A stretch of 5,469 nt of DNA, taken from Erysipelotrichaceae bacterium (GTDB lineage: Bacteria > Bacillota_I > Bacilli_A > Erysipelotrichales > Erysipelotrichaceae). Shown one piece after another: positions 5,151 through 5,469 of this stretch. Every line of letters begins with the position of its first letter. The stretch's first letter is position 1. A program made the position numbers and the translations under genes. The stretch lies in assembly GCA_024709285.1 (NCBI GenBank), contig JANJWY010000038.1:1-5469 (forward strand). The letters are read 5' to 3'. A model generated the notes under the pieces. It saw nothing but the letters and a program-made list of their open reading frames with translations, made no database searches and was not told the DNA's origin.

Positions 5151-5461
5151 CACTTAACACGTTTTTTAATACCGGAAGCCGATACCGCAAATATTCCGTA
5201 GGTCATTGTACCTGCAAGAGACAGACCGAAATAACTTACACTTTCGACAAATGCCGGATTGATATCCCCTTGATACGTTGGAAATATCATAAACAGAAAT
5301 ATAACATTGATAGCCAGCGGTATGATCAATCCCAACAGATAATTAACATGCTTGTTTATTTTCTTAAGAAGCATGATAACTAAAAAATACGCAAATCCGA
5401 TAGCAATCGGTGCTAAGAAGATGAAAAGATACTCTATGTACTTTAATATTAATGCTTTCAT
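5150..5461 (-). CDS. Small three-helix membrane protein, unknown function
   Basis: I do not recognise a family. The 103-residue product has three hydrophobic segments, about 9-32, 41-60 and 75-98. Basic residues after helix 1 (KKINKH, 33-38) and at the C-terminus (KKRVK) and acidic residues in the 61-74 loop suggest an N-out, C-in orientation. There is no signal-peptide cleavage site and no catalytic motif. A TAA lies in frame two codons before ATG 5461, so the coding region cannot start earlier; no ribosome site is visible in the 8 remaining bases before the window edge. It ends in its own terminator, so it is probably not part of the feo transcript. It could be the last gene of an upstream operon outside the window. 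Confidence 0.75.
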   Translation of the reverse strand: MKALILKYIEYLFIFLAPIAIGFAYFLVIMLLKKINKHVNYLLGLIIPLAINVIFLFMIFPTYQGDINPAFVESVSYFGLSLAGTMTYGIFAVSASGIKKRVK

Positions 5462-5469
5462 ATGTTATT

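Noticed and set aside
5081..5383. 100-codon plus-strand frame opposite the small membrane protein
   Set aside because: It runs across the feo promoter, the palindrome and the terminator, and its product is low in hydrophobic order; the minus-strand frame has clear membrane helices.
1..5469. CRISPR arrays, insertion sequences, prophage or toxin-antitoxin genes
   Set aside because: I saw no regularly spaced repeats, no transposase or integrase motifs, no terminal inverted repeats and no attachment-site duplication near the tRNAs.

Overview
The window comes from a low-to-moderate GC bacterium, most plausibly Bacillota or a close relative. The reasons are strong GGAGG-type ribosome sites, tRNA genes with encoded CCA, TGA used as a normal stop, TTGACT/TATAAT-type promoters, and a feoA-feoB-Cys-rich-protein arrangement typical of that phylum. 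I cannot name the genus. Every supportable gene lies on the minus strand, so transcription runs from high to low coordinates.

In transcription order: (1) 5461-5150 encodes a 103-residue three-helix membrane protein of unknown function, ending in an intrinsic terminator. (2) About 5098-1995 is an iron-uptake operon behind a near-consensus promoter. It encodes FeoA, FeoB (complete, 672 aa), a 58-residue Cys-rich one-helix FeoB-associated protein, a DtxR/MntR-family metal-dependent repressor (130 aa) and a 75-residue stand-alone Smr-domain protein. The genes overlap by 1 or 4 nt or are 4 nt apart, so they are probably translationally coupled. Two overlapping GTTAG-type inverted repeats cover the transcription start region and are the natural candidate operator for the operon's own repressor; a Fur-box-like palindrome sits just upstream of the -35. 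(3) 1985-1553 is a four-tRNA operon, Val(GAC)-Arg(CCG)-Pro(CGG)-Ala(GGC), with its own promoter and a long-stem terminator. (4) 1366 to the left edge is a cytoplasmic-type GH13 alpha-amylase, preceded by an extended -10 promoter and cut by the window edge near its C-terminus.

Functional picture: FeoB imports ferrous iron with FeoA and the small Cys-rich protein as accessories, and the DtxR-family protein probably senses the imported metal and represses its own operon. The Smr protein is the unexpected passenger. The amylase would hydrolyse intracellular alpha-glucans and has no visible link to iron. Most of the window is ordinary housekeeping and uptake DNA. The points most worth checking are the mixed metal-site ligands of the repressor, the overlapping operator, the Smr gene inside the operon, the absence of a visible terminator before the tRNAs, and the all-C/G-reading tRNA set.
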